Origin: Diospyros lotus
Lineage: Eukaryota > Streptophyta > Magnoliopsida > Ericales > Ebenaceae
Reading direction: 5' to 3'
Assembly (NCBI RefSeq): GCF_014633365.1
Contig: NC_068339.1
Span: forward strand, 749,001-813,000
Length of the DNA stretch: 64,000 nt
Both the position numbers and the translations under genes were made by a program. Positions 16,241 through 30,202 of this stretch are shown here, piece by piece. Position 1 is the first letter of the stretch; each line of letters begins with the position of its first letter. Below the pieces are notes generated by a model that saw nothing but the letters and a program-made list of their open reading frames with translations, was not told the origin of the DNA and did not search any database.

Positions 16241-19200
16241 CTAGATAATCCCCAATTGCTTATGGTACTTATCCTTCACAGCTAAGGCAGCTGCTCTGTA
16301 CCATGAAGCTGCAGCCATTGCGCCTGGGTCTGGAACTGATGCAAGAACACTCGCAGTTACATATGTAGAACGCCCAGCCTGCAAACTAACTGATTAAGTC
16401 TCCACGTACATCCAAACAATTTCCTTAACATGGAAGGTAACGTTCAGGAAACTTTGCATAATAAATAGCAGGAAAAAAAAAGAAAAGAAAAAAGAAAAGA
16501 ACACCACCCTGCACTGCACTGTCTAAAAGGTATGCCTGTAAAATGATTTTATGCAGTTCAATAATATCCAAAAAAAGGTGCCTAAAAAGGAGAGTGCAAG
16601 CAATGTAGTGTCAATGTTAATAGGAAAGGCCAAAAGAAATGTCTACTATCTCTATACTTCCCAGAAACAACAATCAATCAATTAAGGAAGTGTGTAAAAA
16701 TGTATATTTTCTTTTCTTTTTCTTTTTTTGGTATCCCACTGTATCCGTGATCCTTTTTTGTGTTTTTTTTTTTTTTTCCCAAATTGCTCTCTCCCATCTT
16801 TGTCTGAGTCTACATCCATATCTGTACTCTTGCTTCCTACAGAGATCAGGCTTCTTGTGGCTTTCTTCTCTGTTTGCAGTAATGCCTGAAGGCTAGTCTC
16901 TGAATGCAAGAAATTCAGATTTTTGTTTGGAGCCACATGACAATATTTCATACCTAGCACTAGGCCATCTAGAGTCCATGTTTTTAAACTAGAAGAAAAA
17001 AGAAATAGAAGAAAAAACACAAAATTATAAAATGAAAACAAAAAGGATCAGTAAGAATTTTACTTGAGCCTGCATCTTTTTTGTTGACTGAGCTCCTTCA
17101 TATGCAGCTTCAGATGAGACAACAAAAGCATCCACAGGATCGTACCCAGCATGTAACTTCTGTTTGTGATATATCTTATATCAGCAGCCAAATAGAAGAA
17201 AAACAAAGTACAAATGCTAAAAAACTCATTGACAAACAACAATGACCTCTTTAAGAACTGATGATGCTGGAATGAGGGCATCTAACAATGTGCGATAACC
17301 AGCCCTAGCACCTCCATATTTACTGACAGCACCAATCCCAGCTTCAAGGGCACCAGCCCCTACACAAAACAATTCAACAAGTAGTCATTTAGCGATAACA
17401 AGCAAATTTGGAAAAATTTTGCACCAGGAGTTATCTTACATTGTACTGGTGTAACAACTGAGCTGCTATTTTCCTTCAAGTAACCATATGCAGCCTTACA
17501 CAATATATCATGTCTGTTTCAAGGTAAATGGTAGAGATTAGGACTAACTGAAAAGGCTTAAATATCTGAGCCATGACCTTTAGATCTGCAAGTTAAAAGA
17601 CAGGGAACACATACATGATTCCACTTGTTCCCCCCATGACTCTTCTAATAGAAGTTCCAATCTCGTTCACTGTTTCTGCAGCATCATTCAGGGGATAACT
17701 GGAAAACAGAACTCAATCAATTAAAATAGAACACAATCAAAATAAGCATAATCAGAAGATTAAAAACTAAAAAGAAAAACAAAAAGTAGAACCATAAGAT
17801 TAAAAATAAAAACAAAAAAAGAGGAAAGAAGAAGCTGCAACTATCATGTAAAGTGATTTAAGGAATGCAACCAACACATCATTTGGGCATGAAACTGATC
17901 AGTGACTACCACGTGCTAATCAATAGATTTGACTACAATAATCGTATGAATCCAAAAGCAGGAACATAATGAATGTCTGATAAGTACTGTTTTTGCTAAA
18001 AGTTCATAGAGTCTGCAACTCATTTATTGATTACTTTGTTACTATAAGATACAAATTAATTTCTTTCAAAGCAAAATCAGAGGAAAGTCATGAAGAACAG
18101 TAAACTGATGAAAACTTACTGCTTCTTCATGTCATGGAGAATAGCTGTTGCCCCTCTAAACATCTGTAAGATAGAGAAATCAGATACAGCATGGGGTATC
18201 AAGGAATGGAGACATCAATATGTAGTTATTTTGGCAGTGTCTTATAATGAAGACTTACAGTTGACCCGCAGTCACCATCCCCTACTTTGCCATCCCATTC
18301 ATTCAAACTGTCCTTCAGCTTGATGATTGCATTTGCTGCTGCTTCAATGGCCACCTCAAGAACACGACCATGTTGGTTTAGTTGTTCTGGTCGACTCAAT
18401 GCCTAGTTAAATACACAACTATCTGTTACATACCATCCATAAAACTATGTTTCTATAATCAAGCTAAATCGTCATAGATGTTCAGAATTTGGGCCATGTG
18501 GTCCCAAGTTTGATGCAAGGAGACTTCAGGGGATAAAATTATTTTGGCACATGTGATAAGTTGTCTTGGCATCAGCAGTGTATACACATTTATTCTCTTA
18601 GCAATCCAAATTAATAAAATCACTAACAACACACAAAAATCATGACCACGGAATCTTCCGCTTTTTACAAAGTATAAACTGTATGAGCCAAAGTAATTAA
18701 TCACTTTTAACTTTATTGAATCTTTCAATTCTATTTGGGAGGGAATATATTCAGTGTAGTTTTGGAAAAGCATGTGGGAGAGTTTTAGCAGCAACAGTAA
18801 GATTGTTTTCTTCTGACTACAAGCCACAAGGTCATGGGTTTGAATTGTGGAACAGCCTCCTCGTGAAGCAAGGGTAATGCGGCATACAACAATGAGCCTC
18901 CCCTGAACCTCGTAAAGCGGGGAGTCTCGTGCACTGTAAATGCCCTTTTTAGCTTTGGGAAAAAGCCATGTTAATCACCTTATTTATCCCTTAATTTAAC
19001 TTTCAAAAATCTTAACCAAGATTAATAATTTTTATTCTATTGTAACAATATATCCAACATGTGCTTAATTATTCCTTCATTTAACCCCTCAAAATCGGTT
19101 CTAAAGTCAGCTGCTTTCCTGGGTTTTTCTTGTGCTTCAGCAATCAATTTCCCCCAAACAACTTATGGGTGACCGTTCATTCCTGCACATCACCCCTTCC

Positions 19201-22200
19201 TACAGCTGACCATCCAACCAACAGTAGCTTGACCCTGCTTCTTCTACACTCCTATCTCCCCTTCTCTTAGCTTTAATCAGCACACAGTGCCCAGGTGTCA
19301 CATAAGCACCCCAAGTTAGGAGACTTGTGAAGTTAAAATCACGCTCTACACTTTTATTCATTATTTTAACTGGACAGAATTCTTATAAAGTGGTCATATC
19401 TATCATTTAGCTTCCTCTTACAGGCAAGAACAGGAAAGGATGGCTTTACATGATGAGGTAACACAGCATGTTGCCTAACAAGAAAATGACCATAATCACC
19501 TACTTAAACCCATAAACATATAAATAAAATTGACAAGCCTGCAGTATAAGTAGTAAATGACTTCTTGAAGAATGCAGCTAATTCAAGGTCAAAACCCTCA
19601 GAATTTCAGATATTTATTCAACAAACCTCTTCATTCTTTGTTGAACGGGAAGATAGAATTGGAACAGGAATCTTGGCAGGAGGGTGATCACCTGTGCAGA
19701 AATGTAATCCCTCAGTCCTATGTGCGTGTGTGTGTGTGGGGGGGGGGGGGGGGGGGGAACAGAAATCCATATGCAATAATTATAGTAAAAACTGAGGATA
19801 TTTGTTTAATATAAACCAACATAAAATAAATTGATAAAAAGCTGAAAAAAATAAGGGTCCACACACTTAAAAGAATTAGAAGAAGAGGGTGAATAAAAAG
19901 AACAAATATCAACACAATCACAAACCATCAACACCAATAGGCCAGTATGGAGCCTTAGTTGCTGCATCCAAATGATGCAAAATTCGTTTATCTGCCTTCA
20001 TGATAGATATTGAAAAACCTGCCCAAAGAAACAAATTGGTGAGAAATATATATACATATCATTCAATAACCAGATTGCACTTGCAAATTCCAACCTGCCA
20101 TATCAAGGGAAGTCATAAATGTCCCTGTATACACTCTATCAACAGCAATTCCATGTTCCAGCTGCAACTGCGGAACTGCTTTTCCAGCAGCAATCATCAG
20201 TTCCATTACAGGGGTTGCACCTAATCTACAATTAAAATAACATAACAGGAAATTAAGTCCTAACAGAGGTCACAGAGAAAAATAGACTAAAGAATTGTAC
20301 ATAAAAATCATAAGCAGCCATCGCCAAGCATGTTTATCACCTTAAACTAACCAAAGTACAACAGAAATGCTCAAGCCAAAATATAAAAAATGACTGAAAG
20401 TGATAATTAACCACCAGAAACCATCCTAACAAACATAAACTGATAAGTATAAAAGCTACAATAAATTGAAACTACAACATCCTTCCCATTGACAAATTCA
20501 ATTAGCATGTATCTTCAACAACAATCTAAAAGGCAACCACTAACGAGAAATCTAATGGAAGACTCATTATCAATCAGTAGCCACTAAACACCCCTTGTCA
20601 TTAACTTTCAGTTATAACTACTAGACATTAAGGCAATTCAGTAATTTTCTTTGTATATGCATAATATATGAGATATAGAAGTGAAACCCACTTTATTTTT
20701 GGCCTCTGTGCTCTTTGATAAAGTCATATGCAATGTTAACCGCATACAATTCTCATTTCAGATGATACTTTGCAGTCCAAGATTAGCAACCTTCAACAAG
20801 GATTAAGAACTAAATCTGAGTGTAGAAGAATTCCTAAGCAAAGAGCTTCTTTTCCCTATTTTATGAGGATATAATTAACAGTAATAAGATAACCGCACAG
20901 TTTAGAGCAAAAAAATAATATACAAGATAAAGGTACCCCTCTCTTAAAGAGCTTAACCTTTTAGATGAGTTTCTTGTCAATAATTAACATTGTACCAGCA
21001 CAACAAAAAGTTCTTAGTTCAAGCCTTAGCCCAACTTGACATTTAAACAATTGTGTGTGTTTGCCAGAGAGATGCGATGAAATCCGACCATATATGAGGA
21101 AGGGTGAATTCAAAGTATCAACAACAATATAAAAGATAAAATTACCACTCTACCCTCTAACAACTTTATGGCGGTCAATAATTTCACAAATATAATATTA
21201 TGATAATGTCTTAGAGTCTGCATGACTCAACAAAACAGATTATAATTTATGAAAAAGACTAGTGGACCTACCCATTAATCATGAGCACAACTCTACTCCC
21301 ACGTTTGATTGGAACATAGTTATTTTCCTGATAACATGTCACAAGAAGATCAGTGACATCATTTGAAATTGAAAGTACTTATCTCCTAATAGAAAACTTC
21401 TTTGCGAATAAAATACAATTTAAGGAGAAAATAAGAAAAAATCAATAGTTAAATAAACAAGAACCAACTACAAAAGAATCCATCTAAATACAGTAAAGAG
21501 AAGACAATCATTCTATGATGCAACTCCAAGGTCTCTAAGATTGCATGACTTCACTCCTTATCTTGTAAGATTACATGAATATACAGACATCAGAATTCAT
21601 AAGTGGATAGCTCAAATTCAAAAAGGAAGATACATAAGAGCAGCTCTGATTCATGCACATAAAGTAGATAATGCATAACCAAGAGGTCGAAGTCAAAGGT
21701 GAAGCATAAAAACTTCTCTCAGTAGAGCCATACCGATGACAGTATTTGGCTAAGAACGTGAGAAACCACATTATCCACAGGCTGAATGTCAGCCACAGCA
21801 GCCCCTGGTTCCCCATGCTGAAAGTGAAAAGAAAAAAAAAAAAATAGAAAACTAACAGTCAGCCTACTCTTCAAAATTAAACTTCAAATATAGAATTAAT
21901 TGCACCAACCTTTGTAACCATATTTTAGAAGAAGGAATTGGAAGTACTAGCCTATCAGAAAGCAATGCATTCAAACCATCTTTTAATCACAGTATAGGAC
22001 AATGTGATCAAGACTATCAGCCAATTTATCATAGAGGTGAAATATTTTGAATTCATAACATTTTGTTTTCAGAACAAGCATATGTCAGGAGCTCACTGAT
22101 AAGAATGCCCTCACCATGTTTTCTCACAATATGATGTTTAATGTGTCTAATCAACACTACAGCGACTAAAGACAAGCTCATATCAATTTTAAATTAGCAG

Positions 22201-25200
22201 TAAGGCTTGGAAAAAGCAGGGAATTATCTACTAAGGAAATTTCAGTATCTAAGAAAACTAGAAAATGCTACTTAAATATACCATTCATAAGACAGTAACA
22301 AAAGTAAACCAATAGTTTTGGTACTTATTGTTGCCATAATGTTAAAATACAAACAGCGTGAGGGTTCTAGCTGCAAATAGATTACATGTTCAGAAGCTCA
22401 ACAAATCAATAAGTATCAGCCAATAGAAAACATATCAGCTGAAGTTTTAAAACTAGGATTCAAAAGTATGCAAAATTGAATGATTTAGCCTATAGCTCAA
22501 GATTTTCGGGAAGAAATAATCAGCATGGAGAAATTATTATGGAGTACCTAAGAAATAAGTTTTAGCTCTTAGTTAGAACAGCAAGGATAACATGGCTCAT
22601 AAAGTTGTACTCACAATTCCAAGACCAAGCTCCATCTTTCCTGGGCCTAAACGATCTGGGCAAACATGACCAGGCAATGTGCAAACAGACAGTGCAACAC
22701 CCATAGTTCCAACCATTTCAGATGCCCGTTTTGCTTCAGCAGCAACTTCAGCAAGGGAGAGACCAGAGGCAGCAGCAGCTCCAGCAACCTGCTTTTCAGA
22801 AATTAATAGAGTTAAACAGTGGTTTCATAAACAACACCAATCAAGTTGTTTCATAGAATTACCAACGCATTGAACATCATGAAAGATAGAAATGAACATG
22901 CCCTCAATATTTGGAAGAGGATCACACACAACATATCATGGTTTATTTATTTAATTATCATTCTTCAAAATTTATCAATTCCCATTTCTAAACCAAAAAT
23001 GCCCAGATGCCCAACTTGAATCCCCAGCTGGACAGGACAGAAAACTTACTCTTCAAGGTACATTATTTTTAATTGCATTGCATGGATAGATTTCAAAAAG
23101 TATTACTATTTAATGCTAATTTTTAGAAATAGCATTTTGTAGTCCCCTCAACACTTACAGTATTGAAGCCATTCCTCCAATTCACAACCCGTCCCAAGCC
23201 CAGATAAAGAAAAAGGATTGCATTACATAGACAACTACCAATACAGTGTAAATATTGTTGGATCACATATTATGAATTCTAGACAAAAGAGTAAATTATT
23301 GGGACGTAACCCTCTTAGTAGCATGCTGCATTGCCGGAGTGCAGTGCAAAATGAGCTAGAGCTACTACATCAAACCAATGTAGTGCTAAATTTACAAATG
23401 CTAGGAACATTCAAACCAATGGTACTGAAATGCTAATCATTCCAATATGTGGAACAAGACTGGAAGGCAACAGCCACATGTTCTAAAATGCAGTACAACA
23501 GGGCAAACTTAGAGATATTTTTATTAGAGTTCAACATACTTCTAACTATTTTATTTTTCATGATAGATATGAAATGAAATAGCACAATCTAGTGTATTTG
23601 TCCAGATTAATTACTAGAAGATATTTCTCATGTCACGAGGATTAATTTTTTTTCACATTTTTTCATGCCAAAACTCTACTATTCACATTTTCTTACTTGT
23701 TATGAATTTTTGCCTCCTACAGAAACAATTAGGAAAATATACTGGTGACTATGCCCTAAACCCTCAGAGGTGCCAAGAGCTCAATTAGAAATTTTGCCTT
23801 CATAGCAAATTTGCGAAGTGATATTTTCCTTAATGATGTTTAGAAATATTTCAATTGTCTACAACAGCCAAAAGAATAATGAATTTACATGATTTTCTTT
23901 CTAAGTAATCCATGATCTAGAAACATCTCTGGTGGGCTACCATAAATTGTAACTTAGTTGATAAGAGAACACGGTAAAGAAAAGGACAAAAGAGAGTTAA
24001 AGGACAACTGTATTGGTGTCGTCAAAGCACGTGAAACAGAGAAAGCTCCTACTTTCTGTTCTTCAACAACACAATAGTTGTTCACTCCCCAAACAGACAG
24101 AAGTCCAGAAGTGCCTTCTAACAAACTTGAAAGTCCAAATCACCTATCAAAAGTCTTCAAAACAAACTTAACAAACTGAAATGTGGATAGAAATATATAA
24201 CTTGCAGAATTTTGCTTTCCTTTTTTTCGCAAGTAATATTAGGCTTAATTTGCAGACTTTTTAGTATGTGCCAAGTAAGCATCTTAATAATAAACAAAAG
24301 GCACCTAAGATTTTGATTCACAGGGACATATTCCAAAATAGAAACCCTGAACAATATCAACACGTTACCTAAAAAATTGGATAAACGGTTCTTACATTAC
24401 TTGGGAGAGGGGGCAAAAAAAAGCACAAGCAAACAACAAGAAGAACATACATAAAGCCAGGTGCTTGCGCGTACAAAAAGCAACGGGCACTTAGAGAGGG
24501 GGAGGGGGGGTTGAGGGGGTGTCAAACCTTATGAACAAGAATAGTCCCAGCCAAACCTCTTCGTCCAGCAATGCCTCTAGGTGGTGGTAAAGCACAGTCA
24601 TCACTGACAATCACCATCTAATCCAACAAAGAAAATTATTAATTGCTTAGAAACCAATTTAGATATCCTGAGTACTGTCTCCTCATTCTTCTTTTTCTAT
24701 GCATGAGTTGATTTATCATTCTTCCTTAGAATTACAAGTTTCCATAAATACATACCTCTACTTGGTAACCTTCAGATTTTGCTTGCTCAGCAGCCAAACC
24801 AAAATTTAACCGATCACCAGTGTAATTCTGTAACACAATTACAGAAACCAAACAAAAAAGTAGAATATCAGCTGAGCCACTACATTTTTTTTTTTAAAAC
24901 ACCTTGATTAAGATGAGATCATATGTTTCATATTATGGACTAGCAAAGTAGTGACATTCTCCATGTTGCGAGGCTTTTTTTTCACTCTTTTTTTAAGCAT
25001 GGAATTGTATATTTCAGATGCTAAAAGCCATCATACCATTTTAAGTGGTGACATTTTCAACAAAACATCATTATGCAAATATGAAATCTAACTTCTTTAA
25101 ACACCATTACCTTGACAATGAGAAGGCATCCCATGGGACCAGTTACAGCTCGAATACCCTAAAATTGAATGAAACTAATGTATAGTCACATAAAAGAAAC

Positions 25201-26586
25201 AATGGATGAGGAGCAAACATAGTGATATAACTACTCATGTGATTTTAGTTTATCAGATTTATAAGTAAATATCGTACAGCTAGAATTGAATCAACAGGTG
25301 GAGAGGCAAAAACATCTCCACATATAGCTGCAGTCAGCATCCCTTCCCCTACAAACCCAGCATGAGCAGGCTCATGACCACTTCCACCACCTGTATAACC
25401 TCAACAGTCAATACCAATTGGCAACACAATATTCATGTCTCAATTAACTAAACAAGAGTTCATGAGCATGAAATTTATCATTTCTCAAGGAGAACAGTAA
25501 AAGGATCATTTAAGCAACCTAATATGCTATCATGTCTCCATCCAAGTAGTCCATTGCAATATGTTGGAGAAAGTCATTATTGTGAACTGAGTGAATGCTA
25601 ACACCAAAATCTCGTACTAAAAAACAAAAAAAAATTTGAACCCGTCTGAAACCTGATATAACCGCGACTTTGTCATATGCGGTATTGGCAACATCAGCAC
25701 GTAACACAACCTTGACCTATGTTCATACAGTGAGGAAGAGGTCATCAAAATGCATAAAGCAAAATGCCAAACGCAAGCAAAGACAAATTTGGAAAATAAT
25801 ATTACCGATGGAAATCCATCCAAATACTGCAATCCAGGATAAGTTTCCACAAGTCCTTCAATGAACTCAGTCACCACGTCTGCAAAAATTAGCAACTAAC
25901 CCAATTCAGCTACCAAACATCACAAAACCTCACAACAAGCCATGTGATTGCTAAAAAGAGAGAGAGGGAGAACAGCAGAGAATAGAAGCAATCGCACATT
26001 CACTTGTAACCCGGGGGGGGGGGGGGGGGGGGGGGGGGAGGGGAGAGCACAATGTCAGAGTTTCATTCTGTCAAAAGTCAAAAGAACACCCTAGTATCAG
26101 ATGGGAATTCTAATCCTTTTTTTTTTTTTTCTTTCAACTTAATTTCACCTTCTTAAAAGGAAAAATGCCTGTTGTATGTTAATCAATGATGATTATTGGG
26201 GAAAAGAACCATCAATCAATACATTGGTGACGTTAAATCAAGTAATTGAGTTTATCAGAGCAATAACGAGTACAGTAGTACACAAGCGTTCCGTTTCTCC
26301 TCTTTTTCCAACCCTAAGTCCACAACATTTTCCAGAAACCAAACAGAAGTTCCAGTCTCAAATGCGCGATCAAGCATAAACAAATACCACGAAATCAAAA
26401 CAATCGCCAAAAATCGCAACGGACAGTGCGAGAAATCACAGTGTATCCACTAGGTCAAGCCAGGAACAAAAAAACGAACAATCAAATCGATAACCTAGGC
26501 GGAATCACACGCTACAATGCAAAGAAGAGGAAGAAGAGGAGTGGACCATTCGGATCGTTGATGAGCTTCTTCGCCTGGTAAGCCAT
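16241..26586 (-). CDS. DHBK: Dihydroxyacetone kinase-like DhaK-DhaL protein (plant DHBK), 20 exons
   Basis: Exons, read from the minus strand: 26547-26586, 25806-25879, 25653-25716, 25278-25390, 25111-25158, 24756-24827, 24528-24617, 22615-22788, 21734-21817, 21272-21327, 20095-20225, 19926-20018, 19627-19691, 18259-18402, 18120-18163, 17615-17698, 17440-17513, 17247-17359, 17064-17159 and 16241-16378. They join without a stop to 598 aa, close to the usual plant length of about 590. The N-terminal DhaK domain shows [12 protein letters not shown] (60-71) and GIHGEPG, with His226 matching the residue that binds dihydroxyacetone covalently. The C-terminal DhaL kinase domain has the magnesium-binding Asp pattern Asp405, Asp410 and Asp412 in VGDGDCGST. 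Known members phosphorylate dihydroxyacetone, glyceraldehyde or dihydroxybutanone with ATP, and animal homologues also have FMN cyclase activity; the substrate here is unknown. No transit peptide is evident, so it is probably cytosolic. A purine-rich leader precedes the ATG. Confidence 0.94.
18775..18950 (+). mobile_element. tRNA-derived Au-like SINE with target duplication
   Basis: It lies in the intron between kinase exons 13 and 14, opposite to transcription. Recognisable parts are AGCAACAGTAAGATTG, the B-box-like GGTCATGGGTTTGAATTG, AACAGCCTCC, AAGCAAGGGTAATGCGGC, AAGCGGGGAGTCTCGTGCAC and a terminal T run. The flanks AGTTTTGGAAAAGCATG (18758-18774) and AGCTTTGGGAAAAAGCCATG (18951-18970) are an imperfect direct repeat of about 17-20 bp, the expected LINE-driven target duplication. 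The copy is nearly full length but diverged. Confidence 0.75.
19738..19757 (+). repeat. G20 homopolymer after a TG repeat
   Basis: Twenty G residues directly following a short TG/CG dinucleotide tract, in the kinase intron between exons 12 and 13. In the transcript this is a C run, about 45 bases upstream of the exon 13 acceptor, so it could influence the polypyrimidine tract. Confidence 0.8.
26013..26038 (+). repeat. G26 homopolymer in kinase intron 1
   Basis: Twenty-six consecutive G residues, followed by A and more G. It sits about 510 bp downstream (in gene direction) of exon 1 and is C-rich in the transcript. It pairs in length with the C26 tract upstream of the gene. Confidence 0.8.
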
Positions 26587-26862
26587 GTCGGCGAAATCGA
26601 GGGAGGGGAGAGAGAGAAAGAGAGAGACGTAGTTGCTTCTGGATAATGCCAGAAAGACAGAAAGAGGGAGAGAAAGGGGCGGGGGGAGGCGTGTATTGTG
26701 TTGCTGCGGTGGACTCGGGCGCGGAGGAGTCGGTGGAAAGTCGCGAGGCCAGGCGGAGCTTCTGCTGAAAGACTGCGGGCGGAATTTGTTGGTTGTTGCT
26801 TGTCCGGACTCTCCACTCCCAACTTATTAAAATCAATTGGAAGGCTCAATTTACGCATATAA

Positions 26863-26888
26863 CCCCCCCCCCCCCCCCCCCCCCCCCC
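26863..26888 (+). repeat. C26 homopolymer upstream of the kinase gene
   Basis: Twenty-six consecutive C residues about 280 bp upstream of the kinase ATG. On the kinase coding strand it is a G26 run in the promoter region, a strong potential G-quadruplex. Its length equals the G26 tract at 26013-26038. Confidence 0.8.
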
Positions 26889-29800
26889 TTCTTCTCAATT
26901 TCATAAAAATAATAATTATCCAGTCAACCGCAACTCAAATAGTGATTGTGATTTATTACCGATGCGGCGACCATTTAAACGTATTCATATATTTAGCTTA
27001 TATTTGCATTTTTTAATTAAAGCATATTTTCTATAATTAAAAAATACATTTTATTTTCGTGGGTCTTCAATAATTACAAATTCGAATATATTTTTACAGT
27101 TTATATTGTGGATATATATTTTGAGTTTATATTTGCATATATTACAGTTTTTATTTATATCTATTCAAGAGAGAGATTTATTTATATTTTTATAACAAAA
27201 TATTTTAATTAAATATATATATATATATATTAATTTTGAGTAGTGTGTCCTCAACAGTCTGAAAGCTTTCAGTTCATTTGGCCCACAGGGCATTGCACGA
27301 TTATCATCAAACTTCAACTCTACTGGCGATCGACAAACATTTGGCCCGGCCATCTCCATTTCAAAGTTGGGGACAAGCTCCCTTTGAAGTGTTTTGGAAA
27401 TAAAGGTCGTAAATCACTAATCATCATCGCCAACGAAACTTTCAGCCGCTGTAGAGAGCTCGTTGGCAAAAGCACAAGGTTTGTGTGAACAAAACAGAGC
27501 AGGTTTATCGATCTGTAGTAATATAATAAAGCATTTCATTATTCATCTGTGTCGTCGTCAACAAAGGAAACAGGATGGTCATTCATTGCGAACAACACCT
27601 GTTAAAGACATTTCACTAGCTAGCCACATGTATGACTTCATTGCATTGGTTAATTTGGTTCCTTTGTTCGGCATTAACAGAGATCGAGGACATCGCCGCC
27701 TTCGTTATGTAGCTTGTGAAGACTAAGTAAGCAGAACCGACATATATAGGAAGAACCGAACCCACCACCACCAAAGTAGCACCGGGCTGTACTTTATCCG
27801 TCCGTCCACTTACGGACGCGGGATAAAGGTTTCCAAAAGATAAAAAGGATGCAAGTGAGGCTGCTGGCTGGGAACATCTAGAAATTCCAAGGACACCCTT
27901 ATCATTTACAAGGACTTGATCGAATCGAGCTTTGAATATATAGCAACAAACAGCTAATTAATTGCTGAAGATTGGCTGGCAGGCAAGGCAAGCTTGCATA
28001 AATTTTCTTCAAAGCAACCTCGTGTATGTATGCATGTTGCTTAGTAGTCACTAGTCAGATGTCTGTCTTTAAGCACGTTAATTAAAAACAGCAGGATATG
28101 ATCTTAAACTACACTACTACTGAAGCCAAATGCCATGAACTGACCACATATACGCTTTTTCGCTTTTGTAAACACAAGTTGTCAATATTAATTATCTTTC
28201 ATATATATATATATATATGTGCATAGAGATAGTCTAGTTTCAGGTATTTAAATCTCTTGGGAAAATTATAACCTCCATCACCCATAGGGCCATAGCATAC
28301 AAAAGAGTATCTTCTGGAAGAGATGACTACTTGTGCCCTTCATTCAGCACTTACACGAATTCCCATGAGGCATAGTATTTCTCTATTTCAAGCTTTCCGG
28401 AGGACATCAGCCTAATCAGGGTAAACCCACAAAACTCGTCTGGTTCAGATACCTTGGCATGGAGGCCTTTGTCACGAATGCCAATCCGTATAACTATTTA
28501 TTTCTTGGAAAATGCTACTTTGTCTGAATGTGGTTGATGCACAGGATAACCAAAAGCATCAAAATGACAAAGCTATCCGCCCTTAGGGAAAATGTTTCCG
28601 GTTCCACTTCTCTTCCATGGCCGTCTCCTCTATCTTCCGCCTCACCTCACACCACCGTCTCCTCACAATTGTCACCTCACAATGAAGCTCGATTGAACTT
28701 CATGGGCTTCATCCAAGATGAAGTCTAATAAGCCATTCTATGCGCCATCCATGTTCGAACAATATAGTAAATTTTTATTTATTTTATTACTTGTCAATCC
28801 ATTTTGAAAATGTATCGTTCGAGAACATATAGCTACTGTAGTGACACTCAGTAAGAGCCTATACATTCAATAATTTGACAAATATATAAAATAATAATCA
28901 TAAAAATTCTCTCAAAACATGTCAAAAAGACTTGTCCAATATCTAAATGAGAAGTAGAGCAATAACAAAAATAAAAGAAGTTAGATATTGTAATTAAGAT
29001 TGTTTATTATTTTTTTATTTATAATAGTAGTTTTAAAATAAATTGAATTTAAATTAAAGACTAAAAATTTAAAAATAAACTAATTTAATTTAATTTAAGA
29101 ATATTGATAGGGGGACTCTTAAAGTCACTCCAATTGATGGTCCATGTGGTAATTTACATTTTTTTGATAAAAAATCTATTATAATGAACTTGATTTGTTT
29201 AATTTAATAAATAATGTTAATGATAATTTTATACTGATACATTTCATAATTAATTAAAAATAAATGGGCATAATCATTTTTAATTTATTTCTTAAAAAAA
29301 TATTTTTACTCCTTCAAACATACTAATTATACTCTATAGTTATTCAAACAAATTAATTATACTATATAGTTATTTTTTTTCAAAAAAAATATCTAAACCA
29401 ATAATACGATAGGGTCAAAATAGTTAAATAAAAGGATAAATTTATAAAATTAATTGACAATATTAAAACTGGTAAAGTGATTATATAATATAATTAATTT
29501 ATTTGAGAGACTAAAAACGTTTTTTTTTTTTTTTAGGAAAGGGGTTAAAAAACAAATTTTCTTTTTAAGATATGGTTAGTTTTTATAATTTTTATCATAT
29601 AATTTAATATTTTAAATGATATTTTATATTAATATTTTTTTATTATGTATAATATAAATATAAATATATAAAATATGTCAAACTTCATGAACAGATAGGA
29701 CTCTATTAGACAATTAAGCTCTGTGGTGGGGAGAGTTTTCTTCGGACTGTTCAACCCGGCTAGAAATGGGTGCCCCTGTCGCAAATGAGCCGAGCCGCTT

Positions 29801-30202
29801 CCATCTGTCTCCTTCCCTCTTCCTTCTTCACGCCGGCACCACCATTTCCTCGTCTCCTCCGTCGTCCGCCTCTGCCGTGTGCCCCCGGTCGCTGCTGCTT
29901 GCCCATAACTTCCGACCGGCGCTGCTTCGCCCGTCTCGGAGCAGCACTGCTCCTCCGCCGTTCGCCTCCCCCTCCGCCCGTCGCTGTTCCTGCTCATCTT
30001 CCCTGCTCCTGCTTTCTTCCACACCCGCGTCTCGAGCTCGAGCTCTAGAAACTAGCTCACAGAGCCGAGCCTGAGCTCAGCGAAACTCGGCTCGGCTCGG
30101 CTCTGTTCGATTGCAACCCCTTGCCACACAAATCAGTACCCGACCCGTCGATTTCATTCAAATTTCCCACGCTGCTGCTATAGCTTCCATAGGGCGCGTA
30201 GT
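26889..30202. other. Intergenic spacer between divergent kinase and PPR genes
   Basis: No gene recognised. The parts 26900-27240 and 28740-29700 are very AT-rich with AT dinucleotide tracts (near 27216 and 28201). The middle, 27240-28740, is of more balanced composition, with open frames that match nothing I know. From about 29760 to 30110 it becomes GC- and CT-rich, with repeated GGCTC/GAGCTC words (near 30030-30110). This part may be the PPR leader or a transposon remnant. Confidence 0.5.

Noticed and set aside
29766..30074. Ser/Pro-rich frame before the PPR gene
   Set aside because: CT-rich low complexity in several frames at once; probably leader or transposon-derived sequence.
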